DNA of 64,000 bases from Candidatus Methylophosphatis roskildensis (GCA_016708905.1 JADJEV010000003.1:310001-374000), one strand, 5' to 3'. Shown: positions 35,511 to 44,291, counted from the first letter of the stretch. Program-made: numbers and translations. Notes: generated from the sequence alone by a model not told the origin.

Positions 35511-37091
35511 CTGAAGTTTAGACATACGCCACCGCCCGCTGACCCGATTTCCCCGGTGGCGATCAATGACAAACGCAATTACTCGACGATTCGATGCCGA
35601 CGCGATGCAAGGTGACTCAACACTGCAAACGCAGATCCTGACCGGGGAAAGGCATGACGAATTGACCGGACTTCGGATCGTAGGCGTCGCGAACGGGAAG
35701 TCCGATAAATTGAATTCGCATCCACTGCCCGAAGAGCCCGGCGGTGATCATTGCCCCTTTGCGCCAGGGGGCGATCTCCATCAGCGGAAAGGACTTCCAC
35801 AAGCGCAGCGCGAGCAATTGCGTCAAGGCGTACGCGGTGGAGCGAATCTGCATCCACAGTTCCAGCGCTTCCTTCGATTGCTGCCACAGATTCGTCACGC
35901 CCCACCAGCGTTTGAGGTTGTGGAACAAGGGCTCGATACCCCAGCGCTCGGCGTAGATCTCCACGACCGCTTGCGCCGACAGATCCGTCTCCGTCGCCAG
36001 AATCAGTCGCGCACGCGACCAGGTATTGTCCGTCTGGATCATCTGGCACCACACGGCCCGCACCGGCACGCCCTTGAGAAATCGCGCGACGGCAATGGCC
36101 GTTCGCACACGAACCGGCTGCACCTTGCCGTACAAGGTCAGTTCCATTTTCGTCACCGGCAGAACGTCGAGCATCGCCGCATCGATCCGCAGGCCGTACT
36201 TGCGTTTCCGACCCCGGCGCCTGGGCTCCGGTTCCGGCGGCAGGTACAAAGCCGTATCCCGCCTGACTTGGCCGATGATGCGTACCTGCTGTTCGAGCAG
36301 GGGCAGGATCAGACTCTTGCGCATGAACCAGGCGTCGATCAACAGGCGCGCTTCCTTGACGTGCCCTCTGACCGAATCGATCAATTGCCGCGCCACCCAG
36401 AGCTTGCCGCGTTGCCCGGATTCTTCGACCAGCCACGAGCGAATCGGAATCGTCAGCGCCGAACCCAGGCGGACTTTCACGACCAGCGCCAGCGTCACCC
36501 AGCACTGGCTGTTCAGAAACGTCGGTCGGTTGGCCTTGCGACTGTGATCGTGCTTGACACTGATACCCGGCCCACTCTTGGCGCACCGTGGCACCAGCGT
36601 ATCGTCGATGATCAGATTCGCCAGTTCGGCCGGGAACACCCTGTGCACCAGTTGCAACAAACGGATCGCCAGTTCGGCAACAGGCACGTGCGCCCGCTCG
36701 ATCAGCTTGTAATACGTGGTCCAGTGGGCCTCCCGGCGAATGGCGCCAATGGCACGGGTGACCCATCCTTCCGGGTTGAGCATGCAACCGATCAGAAGTT
36801 CGACGAAGGTACGGCGGGAACGAGGCGGAACCGCCACCAGAAGGAAGGAAACCCATTCCGAGAGCAGCAGACAAACCGAGGCCGACAGCGACATGAGGGA
36901 ACATCCACGATCCAAAACGATCCCTCATTGGTCGCCGCGCTGCTCGCACCAAAATCAACCCCGTGCGAGCAGCGCGGCGACCTCGCAAAACGAGTGTCAT
37001 GTCAAGTGCTTTTGGCATTTTGTGAAAATATTTTTCGCGCCGCATGAATGCCTCGGGCATTTTCAGATGGCCGCCAGTGTCTAAACTTCAG
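35511..37091 (-). mobile_element. DDE-transposase IS, copy A
   Basis: A 1581-bp element with terminal repeats CTGAAGTTTAGACA and a 7-bp direct repeat GCGAGAA on both sides (35504-35510, 37092-37098). One transposase gene on the minus strand. A close homologue in the opposite orientation is at 55064-56649. The IS sits between the transglycosylase and the lasso cluster and breaks no recognisable gene. Confidence 0.9.
35617..36894 (-). CDS. DDE superfamily transposase (copy A)
   Basis: 425 residues, intact. The core contains L-I-I-D-D-T-L-V-P-R-C-A-K-S-G-P-G, then H-D-H-S-R-K-A-N-R, a second aspartate in R-L-L-I-D-A-W-F-M-R-K, and the glutamate in Y-A-E-R-W-G-I-E-P-L-F-H-N-L-K. This suits the DDE_5/IS4-like superfamily; the IS family is not resolved. 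Start MSLSASVC is at the same place as in copy B. Confidence 0.85.
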   Translation of the reverse strand: MSLSASVCLLLSEWVSFLLVAVPPRSRRTFVELLIGCMLNPEGWVTRAIGAIRREAHWTTYYKLIERAHVPVAELAIRLLQLVHRVFPAELANLIIDDTLVPRCAKSGPGISVKHDHSRKANRPTFLNSQCWVTLALVVKVRLGSALTIPIRSWLVEESGQRGKLWVARQLIDSVRGHVKEARLLIDAWFMRKSLILPLLEQQVRIIGQVRRDTALYLPPEPEPRRRGRKRKYGLRIDAAMLDVLPVTKMELTLYGKVQPVRVRTAIAVARFLKGVPVRAVWCQMIQTDNTWSRARLILATETDLSAQAVVEIYAERWGIEPLFHNLKRWWGVTNLWQQSKEALELWMQIRSTAYALTQLLALRLWKSFPLMEIAPWRKGAMITAGLFGQWMRIQFIGLPVRDAYDPKSGQFVMPFPGQDLRLQC

Positions 37092-37315
37092 GCGAGAAGA
37101 TCAATCGGAATTCTTCGATTCTGCTTTTGCGCTCAGAACCTTTGCACGAATGCCTCGTGTCGCGGCAAGCGGTCTGTCGCTTCGACGGTCCGGCAAGAGC
37201 CGGGTTGAAGACAGAATTCCTTGGATCGAACGAATATTCGCCGCACGAGACGGTTCAATTTCCGGGTTGAGCGATCAAATGCGCTGGCGGTGCCAGATAT
37301 CGATGCTGCGGTGCC

Positions 37316-38485
37316 ATGGCAGTTATAACAGCTAAGATTTCGCCGGAAGCGGAGTTGCTGAGCCTTGTCGCCCGGTCACGGATCGACGACGCGGCAGCGG
37401 GCCGAATTTCCGCCTTGCTCGCGCATGGTCTGGATTGGGACCAATTTGTCCGTACGTGTATCCATCATCGTGTCACTCCGATTGTTTCGCGCATGCTGTC
37501 GCAAAATTGCAGCGTGGAAATTCCTCGCTGGGTAATCAACGAGTTGAACAGTCGTTGCGTCGCCATTGCGCGCCGAAATCTGTACCTGACTGCCAGACTC
37601 CTGCAGTTGATCCAATCGCTGAATGGCGCGGGCATTCGCGCAATCGCATATAAAGGACCGGTAGGCGCGGTTCTCGCCTACGGAAGCATCTCGATGCGCC
37701 AGTTCGGTGACTTGGATATCCTGGTCGAATCTGCCGACTACATGCGAACACGCGCATCGCTCGGCGCGTCCGGATACAGTCTGACAACGGAATGGGGTTG
37801 GGAATGTACCCTCGTAAACGAATCGGAATCTATTTGCGTTGATCTTCACAGGAACCTGGCCCCAGATCAGTTTCCCGTTCACCTGGATTTCGAAAGTCTG
37901 TGGCTTCACAGAATGAGCTTGCCGATCGCCGGTGGTCGAATCGAGACGCTGTCTGCCGAAGATACGCTTGTTGTGTTGTGCATCCAGTTGATCAAGGATG
38001 CGTGGGGCGAGAGTGCTTTGAGACTTAGCAAAGTCTGCGACATCGCCGAACTGATTCGTGCCCGTTCCAATATCGATCTGAGTCGTGTGGTTGAGACGGC
38101 CAGGACGCTTGGCTGCCTTCGCATCCTGCAGGTTGGTATTCGAGTTGCCGAGAGATTGTTCGGACTGGGGACAACTGAGGTAAGTTGGGCCGGGCAATTC
38201 GACCGAAGACTCGACCCCCTAGTGGAGCACGTCATTGCGCGCCTTTTCGAGTCGAGTGACGATCGTGATTCGAGCCGGATGCCGATGGCTGCGTTTCACT
38301 TCAGGATTCGCGAACGGTGGCGCGACAAGCTCTACCCATACGCTCGCGAGGCTGCTCTCCGACTGACGCCCAATGAACGTGATCGCGCGATGGTGCGCCT
38401 TCCTGCATCACTCTTCTTCCTCTACTATTTCGTGCGGCCGGTCCGACTGGCCAAGGACCGTCTGGGGCGCCTGGTCAACTGGTGA
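37316..38485 (+). CDS. lasso-cluster nucleotidyltransferase (NTP_transf_5-like)
   Basis: 389 residues. A nucleotidyltransferase core with A-Y-K-G-P-V (Lys113) and the metal-binding pair Asp132/Asp134 in R-Q-F-G-D-L-D-I-L-V, followed by V-D-L-H. This uncharacterised nucleotidyltransferase type is a frequent member of lasso clusters that also have an HPr-kinase-like kinase, and a homologue in the pseudomycoidin cluster has been linked to further modification of the phosphorylated peptide. It converges on, and overlaps by 11 bases, the end of the exporter gene. Its reaction here is inferred. Confidence 0.8.
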   Translation: MAVITAKISPEAELLSLVARSRIDDAAAGRISALLAHGLDWDQFVRTCIHHRVTPIVSRMLSQNCSVEIPRWVINELNSRCVAIARRNLYLTARLLQLIQSLNGAGIRAIAYKGPVGAVLAYGSISMRQFGDLDILVESADYMRTRASLGASGYSLTTEWGWECTLVNESESICVDLHRNLAPDQFPVHLDFESLWLHRMSLPIAGGRIETLSAEDTLVVLCIQLIKDAWGESALRLSKVCDIAELIRARSNIDLSRVVETARTLGCLRILQVGIRVAERLFGLGTTEVSWAGQFDRRLDPLVEHVIARLFESSDDRDSSRMPMAAFHFRIRERWRDKLYPYAREAALRLTPNERDRAMVRLPASLFFLYYFVRPVRLAKDRLGRLVNW

Positions 38486-40370
38486 CCGTAGTGGATTGGG
38501 GGGCGGCTGCTGCTCGGCGTAGTTCTTGGGGTTCATCCGCCCGTTTCGGCCTGAGCGAACCATCGTAGTATGACGCCTGTCTGTTGTAGAGATGCGCGTA
38601 CAGGCCATTCAGATCGAGGAGTTCGCCATGCGTTCCAGATTCGATGATCTTCCCGCCGTCGAGCACGAAGACGCGATCGACCAACCTAACCGTGGAGAAT
38701 CTGTGGCTGATGATGAGTGCCGAGCGTCCGTCCGCCATCATGCGGAATTTCTCGAAAAATGCGAACTCGGCGGCGGCATCAAGTGAACTGGTTGGCTCGT
38801 CCAGCACGATCAACTGGGACTTGCGCACATAGGCTCGCGCCAGAGCAAGCTTCTGCCACTGGCCTATACTGAGTTCCGCACCGTTGGCCAATGTCCGACT
38901 TAGGACAGTATCGTATCCGTCGGGCAGACGGACGATCTCGTCATGAATCCCCGCCCACTTTGCTGCGTCCTCGACTGCTGGATCGTGTGGATCCATATTC
39001 GGAGACCCGATGCAGATGTTCTCACGAGCAGTCAAATGATACCGGCCGTAATCCTGATATATGACGCTTATCTGGTTTCGCAACTCGGCAATGCTGCAGT
39101 CCCGAAGATCGACCCCTTCGACTGTGATGCGCCCATCGTCCGGATCGTACAGCCGGCACAGCAGCTTCGTGAGCGAAGTTTTGCCTGAGCCATTGCGTCC
39201 TACGAGTGCGACGATCTCGCCAGGACCGATTGCCATGTCGACGCCGTCGAGCACGACCTGGTCCGTGCCCGGATACCGAAACCCGATTCCCTCGATCTTG
39301 ATGCCGAGACGCCACGGGGTGGGTATTGGTGTCGGGTTTTCCGGGTCCGGTACGCTTCGTCGTACATCAAGGAACTCGAACAGCGAAGACAGGAACAGAT
39401 TGTTTTGGTACAGCTCCGCAAGTCCGCCCAGGGTTGGACGCAGAGCCCCAATCGCGACTTGAAAGGCACCAAAGTACATCACCAATTCGCCCAAACTGGT
39501 TGATCCATTGAGCGTGCTTTCGGCGATGAACGCAAGTGAGCCAAATCCTGCCAAGGCGGCGGCCGATTCCGTCGCAAACTGTCGGCGGTAGGCGCTTGCA
39601 GAGATCGTTTGGAGTGCAGTTCGGATTTTCTCTCGTATGGCAGCGAATCGCTCGATGATCATCGGCCCGAAGTCGAATACCCTAACTTCCTTGGCGTGAT
39701 CGGATGTCGTAATCAGTTGATTCAGATATCTGCCTGTACGATCGCTGAGGGTCTTTTGGCGATCGAGTTCATACAGCCGCTCTGCATGTTGGAGGCGGAA
39801 GTAAACGACGGGGATCGAAGCCGCCAACAATGCCGCAACCACACCCCAGTGAAACAACAGCAGCATGGCTAGGGCGCCGAGGAGTGTGAGGCTGTTTCGC
39901 GCGACCTGGGTGAGTCCATCGACAATCCGGATCGGCCGTGTTGGTGCCTCACGTTGCGCTCTGTGAAGCTTGTCGAAGTACTGAGGGTTCTCGTAATAGG
40001 CGAGATCCATATCGATGGATTTCGTCTGAACAACACGCTGCATGTTGTCTGCCACAAGATGAGCCTGAATAGTACTTACGTGACCGAGCAACGCGCCGCA
40101 GAGATTTCCCAGCAAGGCTAACGCAAGGGCAAGCAGAATCAGGATCGGAATCTCGGCAGCGGCATTCGTGCCAGCCGGACCAGTAAGGCTGTCGACAATT
40201 AACTTGAACAGGTACAAAGTTCCCAGCGGAACGACACTCTGTATGGCAAGAAGGCAAAATGAGGCGACCGTCCAGCGGGGAGCAGCGTTCCAGACCAGAC
40301 GAATGGCTCGGTCAACCCTCAGGCCGTCAGAAATGCCGGGGCGCTTCACCGTCGAGCTGGATGGCGTCAA
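38475..40370 (-). CDS. lasso peptide ABC exporter (permease-ATPase fusion)
   Basis: 631 residues. Six N-terminal membrane segments (about 30-320) precede an ATPase domain with Walker A G-R-N-G-S-G-K-T near residue 390, signature L-S-I-G-Q-W-Q near 500 and Walker B L-I-V-L-D-E-P-T near 520. No C39 peptidase domain, as expected when a separate leader protease is present. Likely exports, and gives immunity to, the lasso peptide (McjD role). The start is a TTG seven bases after the B2 stop and is uncertain. Confidence 0.88.
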   Translation of the reverse strand: MTPSSSTVKRPGISDGLRVDRAIRLVWNAAPRWTVASFCLLAIQSVVPLGTLYLFKLIVDSLTGPAGTNAAAEIPILILLALALALLGNLCGALLGHVSTIQAHLVADNMQRVVQTKSIDMDLAYYENPQYFDKLHRAQREAPTRPIRIVDGLTQVARNSLTLLGALAMLLLFHWGVVAALLAASIPVVYFRLQHAERLYELDRQKTLSDRTGRYLNQLITTSDHAKEVRVFDFGPMIIERFAAIREKIRTALQTISASAYRRQFATESAAALAGFGSLAFIAESTLNGSTSLGELVMYFGAFQVAIGALRPTLGGLAELYQNNLFLSSLFEFLDVRRSVPDPENPTPIPTPWRLGIKIEGIGFRYPGTDQVVLDGVDMAIGPGEIVALVGRNGSGKTSLTKLLCRLYDPDDGRITVEGVDLRDCSIAELRNQISVIYQDYGRYHLTARENICIGSPNMDPHDPAVEDAAKWAGIHDEIVRLPDGYDTVLSRTLANGAELSIGQWQKLALARAYVRKSQLIVLDEPTSSLDAAAEFAFFEKFRMMADGRSALIISHRFSTVRLVDRVFVLDGGKIIESGTHGELLDLNGLYAHLYNRQASYYDGSLRPKRADEPQELRRAAAAPQSTTVTS

Positions 40371-40377
40371 GGTTTCG

Positions 40378-40842
40378 TCACGCGAAAGGGTCTGCCAGGA
40401 CTCCGGAGCCGGTGGCGGAATGGGAACGAGGAGTCAGTCGGACGAAACGGCCAAGATTTTCGCCACCTATCAACACTTCCCCGTCGTGCTCAACCCATGC
40501 GTGTGCCATGAACGGCGCCCCGGGATGCCGCTGAACTCCGAAGCACACCCTCGAATCGTAACTGCGCCGGGTCAGGAATATCTGCAGCGTGATGGCTTGG
40601 GATAGACAGTGCTTTCCACCGGGGACGAATCGACCTGCAGTCGCCACCGACCAAGCCAACTTCTTCGCGGAAAACTGCGGCAATCCTTTCGAACCACGGC
40701 ATGCCTTGGCCAAGAATGGCCGGACAGTAGGAAAAGGAAGCACCCGCAGCAGAAACCTCACGGAGAGGAGCAGAAGAGTTGCTTTGCAGACCTGCCACTG
40801 TTCACCCGAAGGCAGACGGAGAAACTTACGGATCCTGTCCAT
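40378..40842 (-). CDS. lasso peptide leader peptidase (B2, transglutaminase-like)
   Basis: 154 residues of the transglutaminase-like cysteine protease family that removes the lasso leader (McjB C-terminal half). Catalytic-type Cys79 lies in G-K-H-C-L-S-Q-A and His114 in M-A-H-A-W-V-E; a nearby acidic residue would complete the triad. It overlaps the B1 gene by 17 bases, so the pair is translationally coupled; B1 supplies leader recognition. Confidence 0.9.
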   Translation of the reverse strand: MDRIRKFLRLPSGEQWQVCKATLLLLSVRFLLRVLPFPTVRPFLAKACRGSKGLPQFSAKKLAWSVATAGRFVPGGKHCLSQAITLQIFLTRRSYDSRVCFGVQRHPGAPFMAHAWVEHDGEVLIGGENLGRFVRLTPRSHSATGSGVLADPFA

Positions 40843-41131
40843 TACCGATCTCGGCTAGCCCGCGTCGAATCATCTCTCCCGCGATGGACAAGACGTCGGC
40901 TTCGCATTGCTCACTCGTGACGTCGTATTCGTCAAGGAGCGCGGCGATCACCGATGTGACCGTGCGAGGCTCTTGGATCATTTGCCAGATTCGGGCGCCA
41001 ACCTCGTTGACTTCAAAGTACATACCGTCCTTGAGCCCGAGAATCACGACTTCTCCGGTACCGTTCGGTGAAAGATCCGCGGATACTTGATTCCGGCTAG
41101 CAACTAGCGTCGAATCTGTATTCAGTTCCAT
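40826..41131 (-). CDS. lasso RiPP recognition element protein (B1, PqqD-like)
   Basis: 101 residues with the PqqD/RRE winged-helix pattern: G-M-Y-F-E-V-N-E-V-G-A-R-I-W-Q-M-I, then V-I-A-A-L-L-D-E-Y-D-V. It binds the leader peptide and presents it to B2 and the cyclase. The split B1/B2 arrangement is common in lasso clusters outside the microcin J25 type. Confidence 0.88.
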   Translation of the reverse strand: MELNTDSTLVASRNQVSADLSPNGTGEVVILGLKDGMYFEVNEVGARIWQMIQEPRTVTSVIAALLDEYDVTSEQCEADVLSIAGEMIRRGLAEIGNGQDP

Positions 41132-41187
41132 GTGTTAGGGCGTTTCAGTTTCTCTTGAAGCATTGGCAAACGAAAAGGGCCTAGCGA

Positions 41188-42087
41188 TCACCTGCCGTTG
41201 TGGCTTTCAATCAAGCGGGCCATCTCGGACAGTTGGGTGAGGTCGGGTCTCCGGACCAAACGGCAGACCGGCATCTTGCTGATCAAGGCGCTTAACCGAT
41301 TGAACGATTCGGAAGCGCCCGTAGCCTGAAGGAAGGACGTGCCGAATCGGCAAATATAGAGATGGGGGACAACACCAAAAAACGCCTTGGCGGGGGGTAC
41401 ACGTTCAATCGCAAGTTGCTCTCCTACATCGAGCAAATAGAGTTGATCCAGCGTGGAACTCTGGCCTGAAGCTGCCGGCGGGCTCGCGTAGTACTTGTTC
41501 AGTCCCGCTCTCACAGGAACCGAATCCTCAGGGACGCCGCCCAAGCTCGAAAGCGCGTCAGCCCACAGCTTGACAGGAGACGAACCGGGCAACACCACGG
41601 GCTGCCCATCCTCGTTCAGCCGGATAGCCAAGTGCTCATCCGAAACGACCAAGTGGCCGCGTTGGCCGAGTGCCATCGCAGTCGTGGACTTACCCCATCC
41701 CTTGCCTCCGAGAAATCCAACAGTTCGGTCACCAATTTGGACGCCGCTTCCGTGCAAGACCAACAATCCGCGCTGGTGCAGCAGAACGCCCAATCCAGCG
41801 CCCGCCACGAAAAGTCCAAGAGTGTCCACACTGGCGTCAGGCGCGGGAACGACCGAAATGAAGTGTCCGCCCTCGACAATGAGGTCGCCCACCGACCCCC
41901 AACTCAGATGGACTTTCGACGAAGACGCGCTAACGCATCGAATCGCTGAGCTGTCAGCAGACGTGGGGTTGGCAGCCGGGGCGAGTGCTATCTCTACGTC
42001 TGTCGTACCCTCCGGGCTGGAAGCCAGGAGTTCCGGCATTGGCAACGAGGACGAAAACGTCAAGCCGTAGGCGGAATAAGACGCCAT
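41188..42087 (-). CDS. HPr-kinase-like lasso peptide serine kinase
   Basis: 299 residues. A P-loop G-G-K-G-W-G-K-S-T at 127-135, then V-V-S-D-E-H-L-A with Asp150, are the HprK kinase features; no HPr substrate context exists here. Homologues in the paeninodin-type clusters phosphorylate the C-terminal serine of the lasso precursor. The precursor 30 bases upstream ends in Ser-Ser, which fits. Activity is inferred from family and context. Confidence 0.85.
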   Translation of the reverse strand: MASYSAYGLTFSSSLPMPELLASSPEGTTDVEIALAPAANPTSADSSAIRCVSASSSKVHLSWGSVGDLIVEGGHFISVVPAPDASVDTLGLFVAGAGLGVLLHQRGLLVLHGSGVQIGDRTVGFLGGKGWGKSTTAMALGQRGHLVVSDEHLAIRLNEDGQPVVLPGSSPVKLWADALSSLGGVPEDSVPVRAGLNKYYASPPAASGQSSTLDQLYLLDVGEQLAIERVPPAKAFFGVVPHLYICRFGTSFLQATGASESFNRLSALISKMPVCRLVRRPDLTQLSEMARLIESHNGR

Positions 42088-42117
42088 TCCCCGAACGGCT
42101 TGACTATTGCTAACGAC

Positions 42118-42273
42118 TCAGGAAGAAATTACGCAGGAATTGTCTTTGCAGTTACCGATAACATCGGCTATGCCGAATACAAACAAATCCCTGATACCAA
42201 ACCCGCTGCCTTGCGTAATGTCCTCAATGGTGCCACGCACGACCAAGGTTGGCGAAACGTAGGATTTTTTCAT
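42118..42273 (-). CDS. lasso peptide precursor (A)
   Basis: 51 residues. The leader (21 residues, starting MKKSYVSPTLVVRG) fits the lasso consensus YxxPxLxxxGxxxxxT, with the conserved Thr at -2 (ending D-I-T-Q). The predicted core is 30 residues, starting GSGFGIRD: Gly1 and Asp8 would form the 8-residue macrolactam ring. The tail is 22 residues with Cys21 and Cys26 and ends S-C-V-I-S-S. GAGGTCAG precedes the ATG. It lies between the cyclase and kinase genes. The assignment is strong from motif and context; the ring and cleavage site are predictions. Confidence 0.88.
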   Translation of the reverse strand: MKKSYVSPTLVVRGTIEDITQGSGFGIRDLFVFGIADVIGNCKDNSCVISS

Positions 42274-42318
42274 ACTGACCTCGCATTCCAAGTTGTGAAA
42301 ACAGCGTAGACCCAAAAA

Positions 42319-42369
42319 TGACGAGAGATGACGAGAGCCTACGTCCGGTTAGCCTAGCGGTTCTCGTCA
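42319..42369 (-). repeat. inverted repeat between cyclase and precursor genes
   Basis: TGACGAGAG occurs twice (42319-42327 and 42329-42337) and its complement TCTCGTCA lies at 42362-42369, so alternative 8-base stems can form in the mRNA between the cyclase stop and the precursor start. It could protect the precursor transcript or stop upstream transcription, but there is no T-run. Confidence 0.55.
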
Positions 42370-42380
42370 GGGATTGCAAG

Positions 42381-44291
42381 TCATCCAGACACACCAAAAG
42401 TGCTTTCGTGCCATGCGGACAGAACCGAAATGTAAAAAAGATCTAGTTCGGCGTCGGAGATCCTTCCTTTCCGGTAATTGGCGAGCAATCGATCGACCGA
42501 AGCCAGATCGAGAATCTGTCCGAGGAATTCGGATGAAGAGCCAATTGACGTTTCCAGGAAGTCACGCTGTGAAGTGAATCCTCGCAGGAAACACCATTGC
42601 AGATCCCCTTTGCCCGTTCGCCACCGTATCGATTCGGGCAGATGTCCCGCAAGCCCGCGGCGTACGATCATCCTTGTAAATCCACGACTTATTTTTTGCT
42701 CTCCCGGAATGCCGAGGCAGAATTCGACCACTCGCATGTCGGCAAAGGGAAATCGAGTCTCAATTCCAAATTCGCTGCATCCCCGATTGTAGATCTCCAA
42801 GGCGGTTTCGATCATGCCGGACTCCAGCGACTCAGCATGTGCTTGACGGGCCGCTTTGGGCTTGCGCTCCTCGACGTATCGGCGAGCTACCCGCTCGCGA
42901 ATCCCCGTCCGTTCGCAAAAATCTGACGAAAGCGTTCCAGTTTGCGCAGCATCGCGCTTCGAGGGCAACCCCCTTATCCTGCGCCATAACACCAATGCGG
43001 ACTCGGGTACGCGTGGCCGGACCCCCATCTGCAAGATGTACCGCAGCAATGGTTCGCGCAACGGAACATCGCGTTTCGAAGTCTCGATCACCTGCTTGAG
43101 CTCTCGTGCCAAAGCGAGCCATCGCCACCGGTTCGCCAATTCGTTGAGGTGCTCGACTCCATGTGAAACAACGTTGTCTCCGAACAGGCCATCGAGCAGA
43201 ACTCTAACGCCACATTCCTTCGTGATCTTCCATACCTGACGATTGAGAAACAGATTTGGCGCGTAGAAGGGCTCGTCCTGATGCCACAGCACTTTGTCAA
43301 GATCGTCGAACGGAGTGAGGTCGTCGGCTAACGTGAAATGCGACAGAAAACTTCTTGATCCTAGAACATCGTGAATGTGTCCGCGTTCGTCACTGCCCTT
43401 GACTTCGTCGAATATGATTGAGAACGTGTGAAGGTCGCCTGCCCTTTCAGTCGCCATCAGATCGTGCGCTACACAGGCAATGGAGGAAGAATCCAGGCCG
43501 CCACTCAGCATCGAACCGACGGGAAACGCGGATCTCAAGCGACACCTCACCGCTTCGGAAAACACCTCCCGGAACGCTTCCGCGTACTCGGAGTCGGACG
43601 ACAGGCGAATTTCTCTATTGGGGTCGAGCGACCAGTACTCGCGTAAGCGGATTCCTTTGTCCCCCACGACCAGGGCTGTCGCAGGGGGGAGGCGAGAAAT
43701 GTGGGAATAGAATGTCCTGGATTTGTCCCCGAAATCTGCGAGCAGATAGTCGCCGATTTTCACTTCGTTGATCGTTCTGGGTACGTTGGGAATGCACAAA
43801 ATTGCCTTGATTTCCGATGCCAGGATGAATTGCTTTGCCGGGCCAAAGAAATAGTAGAACGGTTTGACCCCCAGCTGGTCTCTGGCGCAAAAGAACTGCC
43901 GCTTTCGAGAATCCCAGATGGCGAACGCGAAGTCGCCGACGAGTCGTTGAGGGCAACCCTCGCCCCAGCGCAAGTACGCCCTGATTAGCAGTTCGCAATC
44001 GCTGATTTGCTCAAGTGGGGCGTCCGAGATTTGCAGGCGATCAAAGAGCTCGTCCCTATTGTCGATGCGTACATCAGCGGTGATTGCGAGTTCGCCGAAC
44101 CGCCAAGGCTGTCTCTCATTCAGAGATTCAGGGGTAGAGCGGAGCATGCAATGTCCGAACGACGCAGGGCCGTCGAGCAGTATTGCGTTACCATCCGGGC
44201 CGCGGTGCGACAGGATTTTAGTCATTTTCTCAATCTGCGATGCCTCGGCCGGGTGGCCGTCCAGGCGCAGCAATCCGGCAATCGCACTCAT
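42381..44291 (-). CDS. lasso cyclase (asparagine synthetase-like, C protein)
   Basis: 636 residues. An N-terminal class II glutaminase-like domain (about 1-210) and a C-terminal synthetase domain with the ATP-pyrophosphatase loop S-G-G-L-D-S-S at 263-269. The nucleophilic Cys2 of true glutaminases is absent: the protein begins M-S-A-I-A-G. Lasso cyclases activate the ring Asp/Glu with ATP and need no ammonia, so this loss agrees with the role. It would join Gly1 to Asp8 of the precursor. First gene of the minus-strand lasso operon. Confidence 0.9.
   Translation of the reverse strand: MSAIAGLLRLDGHPAEASQIEKMTKILSHRGPDGNAILLDGPASFGHCMLRSTPESLNERQPWRFGELAITADVRIDNRDELFDRLQISDAPLEQISDCELLIRAYLRWGEGCPQRLVGDFAFAIWDSRKRQFFCARDQLGVKPFYYFFGPAKQFILASEIKAILCIPNVPRTINEVKIGDYLLADFGDKSRTFYSHISRLPPATALVVGDKGIRLREYWSLDPNREIRLSSDSEYAEAFREVFSEAVRCRLRSAFPVGSMLSGGLDSSSIACVAHDLMATERAGDLHTFSIIFDEVKGSDERGHIHDVLGSRSFLSHFTLADDLTPFDDLDKVLWHQDEPFYAPNLFLNRQVWKITKECGVRVLLDGLFGDNVVSHGVEHLNELANRWRWLALARELKQVIETSKRDVPLREPLLRYILQMGVRPRVPESALVLWRRIRGLPSKRDAAQTGTLSSDFCERTGIRERVARRYVEERKPKAARQAHAESLESGMIETALEIYNRGCSEFGIETRFPFADMRVVEFCLGIPGEQKISRGFTRMIVRRGLAGHLPESIRWRTGKGDLQWCFLRGFTSQRDFLETSIGSSSEFLGQILDLASVDRLLANYRKGRISDAELDLFYISVLSAWHESTFGVSG

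Noticed and set aside
41188..42087. Phosphotransferase-system HPr kinase
   Set aside because: The P-loop and Asp fit HprK, but there is no ptsH, ptsI or EIIA gene nearby and the gene is embedded in a lasso operon next to a Ser-ending precursor.
42100..42309. Plus-strand frame opposite the lasso precursor
   Set aside because: Antisense shadow; the minus-strand frame carries the lasso leader motif and a ribosome binding site.
42381..44291. Asparagine synthetase for amino-acid metabolism
   Set aside because: The glutaminase Cys2 is replaced by Ser and the gene is in an operon with a lasso precursor, RRE and leader protease.
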